A stretch of DNA of 64,000 nt from Streptomyces jeddahensis (GCF_001642995.1 NZ_LOHS01000075.1:143144-207143), one strand, 5' to 3'. Counted from the first letter of the stretch, positions 23,982 to 32,575 are shown. The notes: a model not told the origin generated them from the sequence alone. A program made the numbers and translations.

Positions 23982-25334
23982 ATGTCCATTTCTGGTACGT
24001 CCCTGGGGCGGCGCCAATTCCTCGCAGCCTCCGCCGGTGCGGCGCTCGCCGCGACGGCCCTGCCCGGTTGTGCCGCCTCCGTCGACGACGGCTCGAGCGG
24101 CGGCGGTTCGGGAAGCGGCAAGACCACGACGCTCACCGTCATGTCCACCGACGACGAGAAGAAGGTCTTCCAGGCAGCCGGAAAGGCGCTGGGCATCAAG
24201 ATCAACTTCGTCGGCAACGACGCGACCAAGCTCAACGCGATGCTGGCGGCGAAGAACCCGCCGGACATCGTGCGCGGCCTCGGTGCCACGGACACGCCGT
24301 ACTTCGCCGCACGCGGGCTGATGGCCGACCTGGACCCGTACTTCGCCAAGAGCTCGGTGCTCAAGGCGTCCGACATCGACCCGGTCAACGACGTCTGGCG
24401 CTTCGACGGCGAGAAGCAGGGTGCGGGGCCCCGCTACGGCATGGCCAAGGACTGGTCGCAGGACCAGATGCTCTGGTACCGCACGGACATGTTCGAGGCG
24501 GCGAAGCTGGATCCGCTCAGCGAGACCGAGCCGCTGTCGTACGACGAGCTGCTGGATCTGGGCAGGGAGCTGACCAAGCGCCGGCTCGGCAAGGTCAAGG
24601 TCTACGGGCTGAGCTCCTCGGGCCTCGGCACCTTCACGCAGCTCATGGGCATGACCGCCTCGGCCGGCGGAAGCCTGTTCGCCGAGGACCTGCTCACGGT
24701 CGACTTCTCTTCCCCCGAGGCGCTCAAGGCGCTGCAGTGGTACCTGGAGTACGCCCAGGCAGACATCGGCCCCAACGTCGCCAACCCTAACCCGGACGGC
24801 TGGGACTGGCCCACCTTCCAGGCCGGACGCATGGCGATCGCCAGCGACGGCTACTGGTTCGGCGGAGCGATCGGCGGTGACGCCAAGGTCGCCAAGGTGT
24901 CGCGTTTCGCGCCCGCCGCGCAGCTCGGCAGCAACCGCATCAGCCCCTGCTTCGGTGCCACCGGCTACTGGATCCCCAAGGACTCCAAGAACAAGGACGC
25001 GGCCTGGAAGCTCTTCGAGGCCTACTTCGGCGGCAAGCCCGCCGAGGACCGGGCTGCGGGCGGCTGGGGCATCCCCAGCTTGAAGTCCCTGCGCTCGAAG
25101 ATGCCGCAGGACACTGCGTTCCAGAAGCAGGCGTTCAAGGTGCAGGAGGAAGAGCTGAAGCACTTCTCGGTGCTGACGTTCACGCCGTACACCCAGCTGA
25201 CCGCCCTGGACGCCGTGATCAACAAGGTGCTGCCCAAGGCGATCAAGGGCAAGACGTCCGCGGGCAAGGTCGCCGACCAGCTCAACTCCCTGATGAACGA
25301 GCAGATCGCCAAGGGCAAGGAGGCCCTGGGGTGA
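23982..25334 (+). CDS. Carbohydrate ABC transporter substrate-binding lipoprotein (CUT1)
   Basis: The ATG at 23982 follows AAAGG. The 450-residue family 1 solute-binding protein starts with a twin-arginine motif (GRRQFLAASAG) and a lipobox LPGC, so it is probably exported folded by Tat and anchored to lipid. Recognisable segments are LTVMSTDDEKKVFQAAGKALG, MLAAKNPPDIVRG, DQMLWYRTDMFEAAKLDPL, FQAGRMAIASDGYWFGG and FGATGYWIPKDSKNKDAAWKLFEAY. It delivers an oligosaccharide to the two permeases whose genes follow with four-base overlap. No ATPase gene is present, which in Streptomyces usually means the shared ATPase MsiK. Sugar is unknown; context suggests arabino- or galacto-oligosaccharide. Confidence 0.88.
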   Translation: MSISGTSLGRRQFLAASAGAALAATALPGCAASVDDGSSGGGSGSGKTTTLTVMSTDDEKKVFQAAGKALGIKINFVGNDATKLNAMLAAKNPPDIVRGLGATDTPYFAARGLMADLDPYFAKSSVLKASDIDPVNDVWRFDGEKQGAGPRYGMAKDWSQDQMLWYRTDMFEAAKLDPLSETEPLSYDELLDLGRELTKRRLGKVKVYGLSSSGLGTFTQLMGMTASAGGSLFAEDLLTVDFSSPEALKALQWYLEYAQADIGPNVANPNPDGWDWPTFQAGRMAIASDGYWFGGAIGGDAKVAKVSRFAPAAQLGSNRISPCFGATGYWIPKDSKNKDAAWKLFEAYFGGKPAEDRAAGGWGIPSLKSLRSKMPQDTAFQKQAFKVQEEELKHFSVLTFTPYTQLTALDAVINKVLPKAIKGKTSAGKVADQLNSLMNEQIAKGKEALG

Positions 25335-26365
25335 GCACCGGCCAGCTCACTGATCAGGCCGCCGGGACGGGTACGTCGGCGACGTCCCCGTCCCGGCCGC
25401 CGGCCAAGACGCCGCGCAGGCCGGCCCCGCTGCGGATCCGCAGGGCGCGAGCGTTCTATGTGTTCACCGTGCCCTGGGTCATCGGCTTCCTGGCACTGAC
25501 GGCCTTCCCCCTGGGGTACGCGCTGTGGCTGAGCTTCACCAACGCCGACGGGCTGTCGCCGAACACGCGCTTCGTGGGGCTGGAAAACTACCGGGAGGTC
25601 TTTTCCGATCCGGAGACGATGGACTCGCTGTGGCGCACCGGGGTCTTCACCGCGATCACGGTGCCTCTGGGGATCCTGGCGGGGCTGCTGCTGGCGGTGC
25701 TGGTGAACCAGCCGATACGGGCCCGCGGGGTGTTCCGCACCCTGCTGTACCTGCCCGCCGTGGTGCCCCCCGTGGGTGCTGCTCTCACCTTCAAGCTGAT
25801 CTTCGACCGTGACTCGGGAGCGGCCAACGGCTTCCTGGACGTCTTCAATGTCAACGGGGTGTCCTGGCTGGTAGACCCGTATGCCCGCTGGGTGCTGATC
25901 ATGCTGACGATGTGGACCGTGGGCAACGGCATGATCATCTCCCTGGCCGGGCTTCAGGACATCCCCAGGGAGCTGCTCGAAGCGGCCAGGGTGGACGGCG
26001 CCAGTCCGTGGCAGTCCTTCAGCCGCATCACCCTGCCGCTGCTGTCCCCGGTGATCTTCTTCCAGGTCGTCACCGGCATCATCGGCTCACTGCAGACGTT
26101 CGCGCCGCTGCTGATGTCCCTCTCGCCCACCCCTGCCGGTGTCACGGGAGTCCCCGAGTCGAACTACTTCTTCATGATCCACGTCTTCGCCCAGTACTTC
26201 GCCAACGGCCGCTACGGCTACGCCTCCGCCCTGCTGTGGGTGCTCTTCGCGATCATCTGCGTCGTCACCTTCCTCATCTTCAAACTCAGCAAGGGCGCGG
26301 TCTTCTACTCCGTGGAACCGGAGCAGGCGAAATCCAAGCCCCGCACGATCGGAGACGCCCGATGA
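25331..26365 (+). CDS. Carbohydrate ABC transporter permease, MalF type
   Basis: The GTG start overlaps the stop of the binding-protein gene (GTGA). The 344-residue protein has a basic, Pro-rich 40-residue N-terminal tail and six membrane segments. The EAA loop that contacts the ATPase is ELLEAARVDGASPWQSFSRI near residue 215. It forms a heterodimeric channel with the MalG-type permease that follows. Confidence 0.9.
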   Translation: MSTGQLTDQAAGTGTSATSPSRPPAKTPRRPAPLRIRRARAFYVFTVPWVIGFLALTAFPLGYALWLSFTNADGLSPNTRFVGLENYREVFSDPETMDSLWRTGVFTAITVPLGILAGLLLAVLVNQPIRARGVFRTLLYLPAVVPPVGAALTFKLIFDRDSGAANGFLDVFNVNGVSWLVDPYARWVLIMLTMWTVGNGMIISLAGLQDIPRELLEAARVDGASPWQSFSRITLPLLSPVIFFQVVTGIIGSLQTFAPLLMSLSPTPAGVTGVPESNYFFMIHVFAQYFANGRYGYASALLWVLFAIICVVTFLIFKLSKGAVFYSVEPEQAKSKPRTIGDAR

Positions 26366-27186
26366 GCGTGCTCTCCCGGCGCAGTACCGTCTACATGCTC
26401 CTGATCGGGACCCTGGTGCTGATGCTCAGCCCCTTCGGGTGGCTCGCGATCACCGCACTCAAGGACTCGTCCGAGCTGCGCGCCCTCCCCATCCACTGGT
26501 GGCCGCACCATCCGAACCTGGGCAACTTCACCGAGGCGCTGACCCTCTTCGACTACCTCGGCTACGCCCGCAACTCGCTGACGATCGCCACCCTCTACGC
26601 GGTGCTGGTCACCGTGGCCTCGGCCTGGGCGGGTTACGGCTTCGCCCGGCTGGAAGCGCCGGGCAAGAAGGTCATCTTCGGTGTGCTGCTGTCGACGATG
26701 ATGCTCCCGGGCGTGATCACTCTCATCCCCACGTATCTGATGTTCGCCAAGCTCAACCTGGTGAACACCTACATGCCGTGGGTGCTGTGGGGTCTTTCCG
26801 GCGCCCCGTATCTGATCTTCCTGTTCCGGCAGTTCTTCACGAACATGCCCAAGGAACTGGAGGAGGCGGCGATCGTGGACGGCTGCGGGCAGGTCCGCAT
26901 CTTCTGGCGGATCTTCCTGCCGCAGTCCTGGCCGGTCATCGCCACCAGCCTGATCCTGTCGTTCTCCTGGAGCTGGGGCGACTACATCGCGCCGGCCCTG
27001 CTCCTCGACGATGCCCGCACCACCCTGGCGGTCAAGCTCGCCACCGGCTACGTCAACGAGCACGGCCAGCAGCTGGGCAACGTCGTCGCCGCCGGCGCGG
27101 TGATGTACGTCGTGCCCGTCCTCGCGCTCTTCCTGATCATGCAGCGCGGCTTCATCTCGGGCATCTCCACCTCGGGACTCAAGTAA
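26362..27186 (+). CDS. Carbohydrate ABC transporter permease, MalG type
   Basis: This 274-residue permease starts at an ATG overlapping the previous stop (ATGA). It has six membrane segments, the P-type ending of the family (QRGFISGISTSGLK) and the EAA loop KELEEAAIVDGCGQVRIFWRI near residue 170. Together with the MalF-type partner and the binding protein it makes a complete CUT1 importer apart from the ATPase. The stop is followed by a prominent pair of palindromes. Confidence 0.9.
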   Translation: MSVLSRRSTVYMLLIGTLVLMLSPFGWLAITALKDSSELRALPIHWWPHHPNLGNFTEALTLFDYLGYARNSLTIATLYAVLVTVASAWAGYGFARLEAPGKKVIFGVLLSTMMLPGVITLIPTYLMFAKLNLVNTYMPWVLWGLSGAPYLIFLFRQFFTNMPKELEEAAIVDGCGQVRIFWRIFLPQSWPVIATSLILSFSWSWGDYIAPALLLDDARTTLAVKLATGYVNEHGQQLGNVVAAGAVMYVVPVLALFLIMQRGFISGISTSGLK

Positions 27187-27200
27187 GCGGAACCGGTCCG

Positions 27201-27238
27201 GGATCACGTGACCCATGCGCAACGGGGTCACGTGACCC
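27201..27238. promoter_or_regulatory. Twin TCACGTGA palindromes (operator pair or hairpin terminator)
   Basis: GGATCACGTGACCC (27201-27214) and the perfect palindrome GGGTCACGTGACCC (27225-27238) are centred 24 bp apart, on the same face of the helix. CCGGTCCGG flanks both (27193-27201 and 27240-27248). A -10-like TACCGT follows at 27251. The pair could also fold into one 14-bp stem with a 10-nt loop and end the transporter transcript. Confidence 0.6.
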
Positions 27239-27311
27239 GCCGGTCCGGACTACCGTGACCGAACCGTCCGCTCAAGCTCACCCGTGCCGAATACCTGACG
27301 AGGAGTCACTT

Positions 27312-27407
27312 TTGCTACCGCTCAACCGCCCGATGCCTTCCGGCGCGCCGGCGTGGCCCGGTCGTCGTCCGGTCGCCGGCACGTCCGCCGCGGGGGTGGG
27401 GTCATGA
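27312..27407 (+). CDS. Possible 31-residue leader ORF coupled to the aldolase gene
   Basis: A TTG at 27312 is preceded by GAGGAG at a 7-8 nt distance, far better than the site before the aldolase ATG. The frame encodes 31 residues (starting MLPLNRPMPSG) and its TGA (27405-27407) overlaps the aldolase ATG as ATGA. It may serve to deliver ribosomes to the aldolase start. No similarity recognised; it may be non-coding. Confidence 0.35.
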   Translation: MLPLNRPMPSGAPAWPGRRPVAGTSAAGVGS

Positions 27408-28075
27408 CGCAGCGTCCCGCTATCACACCGCAGCTCAGCCGGACCCGGGTCATGGCCATCCTCAGGTCGGCGGACGCGTCGGGGTTGCCCGCCGTGGCCA
27501 AGGCGCTCGCGGCCGGGGGCATCACGTGCCTGGAGGTCACCTTGACCACCGCCGGCGCCCTGGACGCCCTGGCCCGCATCCGGGACGAACTGGGACCCGA
27601 GGTGGCGGTCGGCGCCGGCACCGTGCTCACCGCCGCGCAGGCGAAGGACGCACTGGCGGCCGGAGCCCAATTCCTGGTGTCCCCGAACGTGGACAGCGAG
27701 GTGATTCGCGGCGCCGCGGCAGGCGGCACTCCCTTCTATCCGGGCGCGTGGACGCCGACCGAGGTGTTCACGGCCTGGCAGGTCGGCGCCGCCGCGGTCA
27801 AATTGTTCCCCGCCTGCACCGGCGGCCCCGGGCACCTGCGGCAGCTGCGGGCCCCCTTGCCGGAGATTCCGCTGATCGCCGTCGGCGGAGTCGACATCGC
27901 CCAGGCGCGGGACTACACCGAGGCCGGAGCGTACGCCGTGGGTGTCGGCTCCCCGCTGCTGCGCGGCGCCGACGAGAACCCGACCCCGGAGTCCCTGGAC
28001 TCCCTCACCGGAAGGGCGCGCACAGTGCTGGAAGCAGTCAGGGTCACGGCGCGGGCCGAGGAGGCCCGCTCGTGA
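27404..28075 (+). CDS. 2-keto-3-deoxy-6-phosphogluconate/galactonate aldolase
   Basis: The 223-residue class I aldolase is of the Eda/DgoA family. Key residues are Glu44 (CLEVTLTT) and the Schiff-base Lys133 (AAVKLFPACTGG), at the same numbers as in E. coli Eda. Other family segments are GAGTVLTAAQAKDALAAGAQFLVSP, TPFYPGAWTPTEV and AVGGVDIAQARDYTEAGA. It splits 2-keto-3-deoxy-6-phospho-galactonate (or -gluconate) into pyruvate and glyceraldehyde 3-phosphate. With DgoD encoded nearby, galactonate is the likely source. The stop overlaps the GTG of the kinase gene. Confidence 0.92.
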   Translation: MTQRPAITPQLSRTRVMAILRSADASGLPAVAKALAAGGITCLEVTLTTAGALDALARIRDELGPEVAVGAGTVLTAAQAKDALAAGAQFLVSPNVDSEVIRGAAAGGTPFYPGAWTPTEVFTAWQVGAAAVKLFPACTGGPGHLRQLRAPLPEIPLIAVGGVDIAQARDYTEAGAYAVGVGSPLLRGADENPTPESLDSLTGRARTVLEAVRVTARAEEARS

Positions 28076-29031
28076 ACAGCCCCTCCGAGGCTCCCTACCT
28101 CGTCACCGTCGGCGAGGTCCTCGGGGTCCTGTCCGCGTCGGAACCGGGCCCCCTCGCCCTGGGGTCCGGTCTGCGCCTCGGCCTCGCCGGGGCGGAGTCG
28201 AACGTCGCCGTCGGCGTGAGCAGGCTCGGCGGATCCGCCACCTGGATCGGCCGCGTCAGCGCCGACGAACTCGGCGAGCTCATCCTCCGTGAGCTGCGCG
28301 CCGAAGGCGTCACCACCATGGCGACACGGGACCCCGCGCCCACCTCGCTGCTGCTGAAGGAGCGGCGTACCTCCACGCACAGCCGCGCCCGCTACTACCG
28401 CACCCACACGGCCGGTTCCCGGCTGGCCACGGAGGACATCCCCGAGGACGTCGTCGCCGGCGCGGCCGTCCTGCACATCACCGGGATCACGCCCGCGCTG
28501 GGCCCGGGCCCGGCCGCGGCCGTCCGCAAGGCCGTGGACATCGCCGCCGACGCCGGAGTACCGGTCTCCCTGGACATCAACTTCCGCTCCCTGCTGTGGA
28601 GCGAGGCGGAGGCCCGTACCACCCTCCTGCCCCTGCTGCGCATGAGTGATCTGGTGTTCGCAGGACCGCACGAGGCCCGGCTGGCGGTCCCGGATGCGGA
28701 CGACCCCGAAGCGCTCGCCAAGGGCATCTGCGACCTCGGTCCCGCCGGTGCCGTGATCAAACTGGGTGTCGAGGGAGCGTACGCCCTTCTCGACGGCAAC
28801 CAGTACCGGCAGCCTGCCGTGCCCGTGCGCGTACACGACTCGGTGGGCGCGGGAGATGCGTTCGCCGCGGGGTACCTGGCCGAACTGCTCGCGGGGGAGC
28901 CGCCGGAGCGGCGGCTGCGGACGGCGGCCGTGCTCGGCGCCTTCGCCGTCAGCACCACCGGTGACTGGGAAGGCCTGCCGAACCGTTCCGAGCTGGCTCT
29001 CCTCGACCATCACGACGACGTCGTCCGCTGA
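28072..29031 (+). CDS. PfkB-family 2-keto-3-deoxy sugar acid kinase
   Basis: This 319-residue ribokinase-fold kinase starts with GTG in a GTGA overlap with the aldolase stop. N-terminal segment YLVTVGEVLGVLSASEPG and AGAESNVAVGVSRLGGSATWIGRV match the sugar lid region; the ATP-site signature DSVGAGDAFAAGYLAEL contains the catalytic base Asp262. VSLDINFRSLLWSEAEA and KLGVEGAYAL are typical of KDG kinases. It probably phosphorylates 2-keto-3-deoxygalactonate for the aldolase. Classical DgoK belongs to a different fold family, so this is a substitution by a PfkB enzyme. Confidence 0.87.
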   Translation: MNSPSEAPYLVTVGEVLGVLSASEPGPLALGSGLRLGLAGAESNVAVGVSRLGGSATWIGRVSADELGELILRELRAEGVTTMATRDPAPTSLLLKERRTSTHSRARYYRTHTAGSRLATEDIPEDVVAGAAVLHITGITPALGPGPAAAVRKAVDIAADAGVPVSLDINFRSLLWSEAEARTTLLPLLRMSDLVFAGPHEARLAVPDADDPEALAKGICDLGPAGAVIKLGVEGAYALLDGNQYRQPAVPVRVHDSVGAGDAFAAGYLAELLAGEPPERRLRTAAVLGAFAVSTTGDWEGLPNRSELALLDHHDDVVR

Positions 29032-29096
29032 ACGCCCCCACCCGCCCCCACGCCTACCGCTTCACCACCGCTTCGCCCACCGCTCAAGGAAGTCCC

Positions 29097-30170
29097 ATGC
29101 CAACGCGCTCCTCCGCCGACGGAATCCTCGTCCTCACCGGCTCCTACACGCCGGACTCGGGCGGTGAGGGTGCCGGGCTCGCCGCCGTGCGGCTCGATCC
29201 GGAGAACGGCTCTCTGACGCCCGACAGCAGTCTGCCGCCGGTGCCCGTCAGCGGCGCTTCCTTCCTTGCGGCGCACCCGTCACTGGACGTCGTCTACAGC
29301 ACCAACGAGAACGAATCCGGAGCTGTCAGCGCTGTCGCCCGGCAGAGCGACGGCGTACTGGTGCCGCTCGGAGACCCGGTCGGAAGCGGCGGCGCGAACC
29401 CATGCCATCTCAGCGTCCATCCCGGGGGACAGTGGCTGCTGACGGCCAATTACGGCAGCGACACGACGCCCGGCAGCGTGGCCGTGCACCGGCTCGACGC
29501 GGACGGGCGTGTGAGCGGTCTGACCGACGTCGCGATCCACGAGGGGTCCGGCCCGGTCGTCGGACGGCAGGAGGGCACCCACGCCCACCAGGTCCTCGTC
29601 GACCCGGCGGGGCGTTTCGTCCTGGCCACCGACCTGGGGGCGGACGCCGTCTTCACGTACCGCCTCGACACGCGTACCGGAACGCTGGAGCAGACCGCGG
29701 TGAGCCGGTTCCGTGCCGGATCGGGCCCCCGCCACCTCGCCTTCTCGCCCGGTGGCGAGCTGGTGTTCAGCGCTGACGAGCTGTCCTCGACCGTCACCTG
29801 CCACCGCTACGACGCCGACACCGGCACTCTCACCGAGATATCCAGCGTTCCCGCCACAGAGGCCAAGGACATCACCAACCAGCCCGGCGGAATCGTGGCG
29901 TCGCCCTGCGGCCGCTTCGTATGGGTGACCAACCGCGGCGCGGAGACGGTGGCCGCCTTCCGGGTCACCGGCACCAGCCTCCAGCCGATCGGCGAGGCCC
30001 CCAGTGGCGGCGCATGGCCCCGCGGCCTGAACCTGGCGGCCGGCCATCTGCTGGTCGCCAACCAGCACAGCGGCACGCTCGCCGCGCTGCGCATCCTCGA
30101 CACCGGAGCCCTCGAGCAGCCCGGCCCGGCAGCGGCCCTTCCCTCGGTCGTCTGCGCACTCGTCCTCTGA
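29097..30170 (+). CDS. Seven-bladed beta-propeller lactonase (YbhE/6-phosphogluconolactonase type)
   Basis: The 357-residue protein has GGAAG 5 nt before its ATG. Repeated propeller strands are visible (GSYTPDSGGEGAGLAAVRLDPE, GGANPCHLSVHPGGQWLLTANY, EGTHAHQVLVDPAGRFVLATDLG, GSGPRHLAFSPGGELVFSADE, ASPCGRFVWVTNRGAETVAAFRV). The acidic and His positions of the family (NPCHLSVHP, THAHQVLVDP) are present. In this setting it probably hydrolyses galactono-lactone made by a sugar dehydrogenase to galactonate. No signal peptide, so cytosolic. Confidence 0.85.
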   Translation: MPTRSSADGILVLTGSYTPDSGGEGAGLAAVRLDPENGSLTPDSSLPPVPVSGASFLAAHPSLDVVYSTNENESGAVSAVARQSDGVLVPLGDPVGSGGANPCHLSVHPGGQWLLTANYGSDTTPGSVAVHRLDADGRVSGLTDVAIHEGSGPVVGRQEGTHAHQVLVDPAGRFVLATDLGADAVFTYRLDTRTGTLEQTAVSRFRAGSGPRHLAFSPGGELVFSADELSSTVTCHRYDADTGTLTEISSVPATEAKDITNQPGGIVASPCGRFVWVTNRGAETVAAFRVTGTSLQPIGEAPSGGAWPRGLNLAAGHLLVANQHSGTLAALRILDTGALEQPGPAAALPSVVCALVL

Positions 30171-30247
30171 CGAACCCTCACGCAACGCCCGCCCACATCC
30201 GTAGGCCACGTGGCCCTGGCCATGCCCCATCGCACCGAAAGGCAGTC

Positions 30248-31777
30248 ATGCCCGACCCAAGCACCACCACCGCCGCACGGTTCACCCTGGACTCGGCCTT
30301 CGGCATAGGCGCCGTCCAGCCGCGCCTGTACGGATCGTTCGTCGAGCACCTGGGGCGCTGCGTCTACACCGGCGTCTACGAACCTGGCCACCCTGCCGCC
30401 GACGCCGCTGGTCTGCGCCAGGACGTCCTGGAACTGGTCCGGGAGCTGGGCGTCACCACCGTGCGCTACCCGGGCGGCAACTTCGTCTCCGGCTACCGCT
30501 GGGAGGACACCGTCGGACCGCGCGAGGAGCGGCCGGTCCGGCTGGACCTCGCCTGGAAGACCACCGAGACCAACGAGTTCGGCCTCGGCGAGTTCATGGA
30601 CTTCTGCGCCAAGACCGGCATGGAGCCCATGATGGCCGTCAACCTCGGCACCCGCGGGGTCGAGGAGGCCCTGCAGCTGCTGGAGTACAGCAACCACCCC
30701 GGCGGCACCGAGCTGTCCGACCGCCGCATCGCCCACGGCGCCAAGCAGCCGTACGGCATCCGCATGTGGTGCCTGGGCAACGAGATGGACGGCCCCTGGC
30801 AGACCGGCCACAAGACGGCCGCGGAGTACGGGCGGCTCGCCGCCGAGACGGCCCGCGCCATGCGGATGATCCAGCCGGACCTGGAACTGGTCGCCTGCGG
30901 CAGCTCGGCCTCCGGCATGCCGACCTTCGCCGCCTGGGAGGCGACCGTCCTGGAGGCCGCCTACGACCAGGTCGACTACATCTCGCTGCACGCCTACTAC
31001 GAGGAGATCGACGGCGACCGCGACTCCTTCCTCGCCTCGGCCGTCGACATGGAGCACTTCATTGAGTCGGTCGTCGCCACCTGCGACCACGTCCGGGCCC
31101 GGCTGAAGACGCAGAAGCGCATCAACCTCTCCTTCGACGAGTGGAACGTCTGGTACCAGAAACGGCCCAACCCGCACCGGGTCGAGGACTGGCAGCAGGC
31201 GCCGCGCCTGCTGGAGGACGTCTACACCGTCACCGACGCCGTGGTCTTCGGCTCGCTGCTCATCGCCCTGCTGCGCCACGCCGACCGGGTCACCGCCGCG
31301 TCGCTCGCACAGCTCGTCAACGTCATCGCGCCGATCATGACCGAGCCGGGCGGTCCCGCCTGGCGGCAGACCACCTTCTTCCCGTTCGCCCAGGCCTCCC
31401 GGTACGGGCGCGGCCGGGTCCTGCGCGTCGAGGTCGACAGCCCCACCTACACCACGGCCAGGTTCGGCGAGGTGCCGTTGCTGCACGCCACCGCCGTGAC
31501 CGACGACGAGACCGGCGACGTCACCGTCTTCGCCGTCAACCGCAGCCAGTCCGCCGCCCTGCCGCTGGAGATCGACCTGCGCGGGGTCGAAGCCCACACC
31601 GTGGTGGAGCACCTGGTCCTGGCCGACAGCGACCCCGAGGCCCGCAACACGCTGGACGAGCCCGACCGCGTCACGCCCCACGCGGCCACCGGCACCACGG
31701 TCGCCGGGGGAGTCCTCCGCGCCGAACTCGAGCCCCTGTCCTGGAACATGATCCGCCTGTCGCCTCAGCGGGGGTGA
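30248..31777 (+). CDS. abfA: Intracellular alpha-L-arabinofuranosidase, GH51
   Basis: The ATG at 30248 has GAAAGG upstream. The 509-residue protein lacks a signal peptide. The GH51 fold is clear: LYGSFVEHLGRCVYTGVYEPGH, VRYPGGNFVSGYRWEDTVGP, the acid/base Glu179 in WCLGNEMDGPW and the nucleophile Glu298 in SFDEWNVWY, spaced as in bacterial AbfA. The C-terminal beta-sandwich runs from about residue 380. It releases L-arabinose from imported arabino-oligosaccharides and complements the secreted GH43 enzymes. It is the last gene of the aldolase-kinase-lactonase run, with a 77-nt gap containing the palindrome GGCCACGTGGCC (30204-30215). Confidence 0.95.
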   Translation: MPDPSTTTAARFTLDSAFGIGAVQPRLYGSFVEHLGRCVYTGVYEPGHPAADAAGLRQDVLELVRELGVTTVRYPGGNFVSGYRWEDTVGPREERPVRLDLAWKTTETNEFGLGEFMDFCAKTGMEPMMAVNLGTRGVEEALQLLEYSNHPGGTELSDRRIAHGAKQPYGIRMWCLGNEMDGPWQTGHKTAAEYGRLAAETARAMRMIQPDLELVACGSSASGMPTFAAWEATVLEAAYDQVDYISLHAYYEEIDGDRDSFLASAVDMEHFIESVVATCDHVRARLKTQKRINLSFDEWNVWYQKRPNPHRVEDWQQAPRLLEDVYTVTDAVVFGSLLIALLRHADRVTAASLAQLVNVIAPIMTEPGGPAWRQTTFFPFAQASRYGRGRVLRVEVDSPTYTTARFGEVPLLHATAVTDDETGDVTVFAVNRSQSAALPLEIDLRGVEAHTVVEHLVLADSDPEARNTLDEPDRVTPHAATGTTVAGGVLRAELEPLSWNMIRLSPQRG

Positions 31778-31834
31778 CGCGACGCCGGCGCTCCGCTGGA
31801 AGTGCCGCGATGTGCCGTCCGTTAGGTGCGGCTT

Positions 31835-31913
31835 CGTCGTGGCTGGTCGCGCAGTTCCCCGCGCCCCTTCGGGGCGCTGGTGCCGCACCGGTCCGAGGAG
31901 CCGGTGCGGCACC
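31835..31913. terminator. Dispersed Streptomyces intergenic repeat plus strong terminator hairpin
   Basis: Two hairpins separate convergent genes. The first, GCGCCCC-TTC-GGGGCGC (31861-31877), with the preceding TGGTCGCGCAGTTCCCC, is a sequence I know to recur between genes throughout Streptomyces genomes. The second is a perfect 13-bp stem (31879-31891 with 31901-31913, arm GGTGCCGCACCGG, 9-nt loop), ending three bases before the TetR gene stop. Confidence 0.8.
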
Positions 31914-31915
31914 TC

Positions 31916-32575
31916 TTACGTTTCCGCTCCCGCCGTCAGCCGGGCGACCAGGTCGTGCCAGCCAGCCTCCAGGCGCTCGAAGGACATGCCGCGCCGGGTG
32001 AGCAGGTGGTGCACGAGCGTGGGGTCGAGATAGTTGAGCAGGCTCTGCGCGAGCAGTTCGGTGTCGCCACCCGTCCCGATCTGGCGCAGCAGCAAGGCCA
32101 CGTGGGTGAGGCGGAGCCGGTGGGCGGGCACGGTGTGGTTCCGGGCGGCGTCGGTGCGGGCGGCCACGTAGATGTCGCTGTGCGTGTGTTCGTGACGGAT
32201 GACGGCGGGCCCGAATGCGTGCAGGCGCTCGAGGGCGGGGGCCTCGGGTCCCAACGGGGGAGGGCCCGCCATGAAGGCGGCCTGGAGCTCCTCCTCGCGT
32301 TGGTTCAGGAGAGCCAGCAGAAGGCCGAAGCGGTCACCGAAGCGCCGGAAGACGGTGCCCTTGCCGACTTTGGCGGCCGCGGCGACCGCTTCCATGGTGA
32401 GCTTCGCCACGCCCTCCTCGGCCACCAGCCGCGACGCGGCCTCCAGCAGCAGCGCACGGTTGCGCGCGGCATCGGCGCGCAGCTGCGGCTGCTCGCCCGG
32501 TGAGGCGAGCCCGAGCTCCTTGCATCCGGCGGGGAGGCAGTGTGCGTCGGGGGAGGGCGAAGGCGTGGCGGTCAT
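31916..32575 (-). CDS. TetR-family transcriptional repressor
   Basis: The ATG at 32575 gives a 219-residue protein with the TetR DNA-binding domain at residues 30-80 (NRALLLEAASRLVAEEGVAKLTMEAVAAAAKVGKGTVFRRFGDR). Its upstream 30 residues hold two Cys (AHCLPAGCKEL), uncommon in the family. The C-terminal ligand domain is all-helical and not informative. Divergent from an NAD(P)H:FMN reductase gene with two matching palindromic operators between them, so it most likely represses both genes and responds to a quinone or similar redox-active compound. Confidence 0.9.
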   Translation of the reverse strand: MTATPSPSPDAHCLPAGCKELGLASPGEQPQLRADAARNRALLLEAASRLVAEEGVAKLTMEAVAAAAKVGKGTVFRRFGDRFGLLLALLNQREEELQAAFMAGPPPLGPEAPALERLHAFGPAVIRHEHTHSDIYVAARTDAARNHTVPAHRLRLTHVALLLRQIGTGGDTELLAQSLLNYLDPTLVHHLLTRRGMSFERLEAGWHDLVARLTAGAET

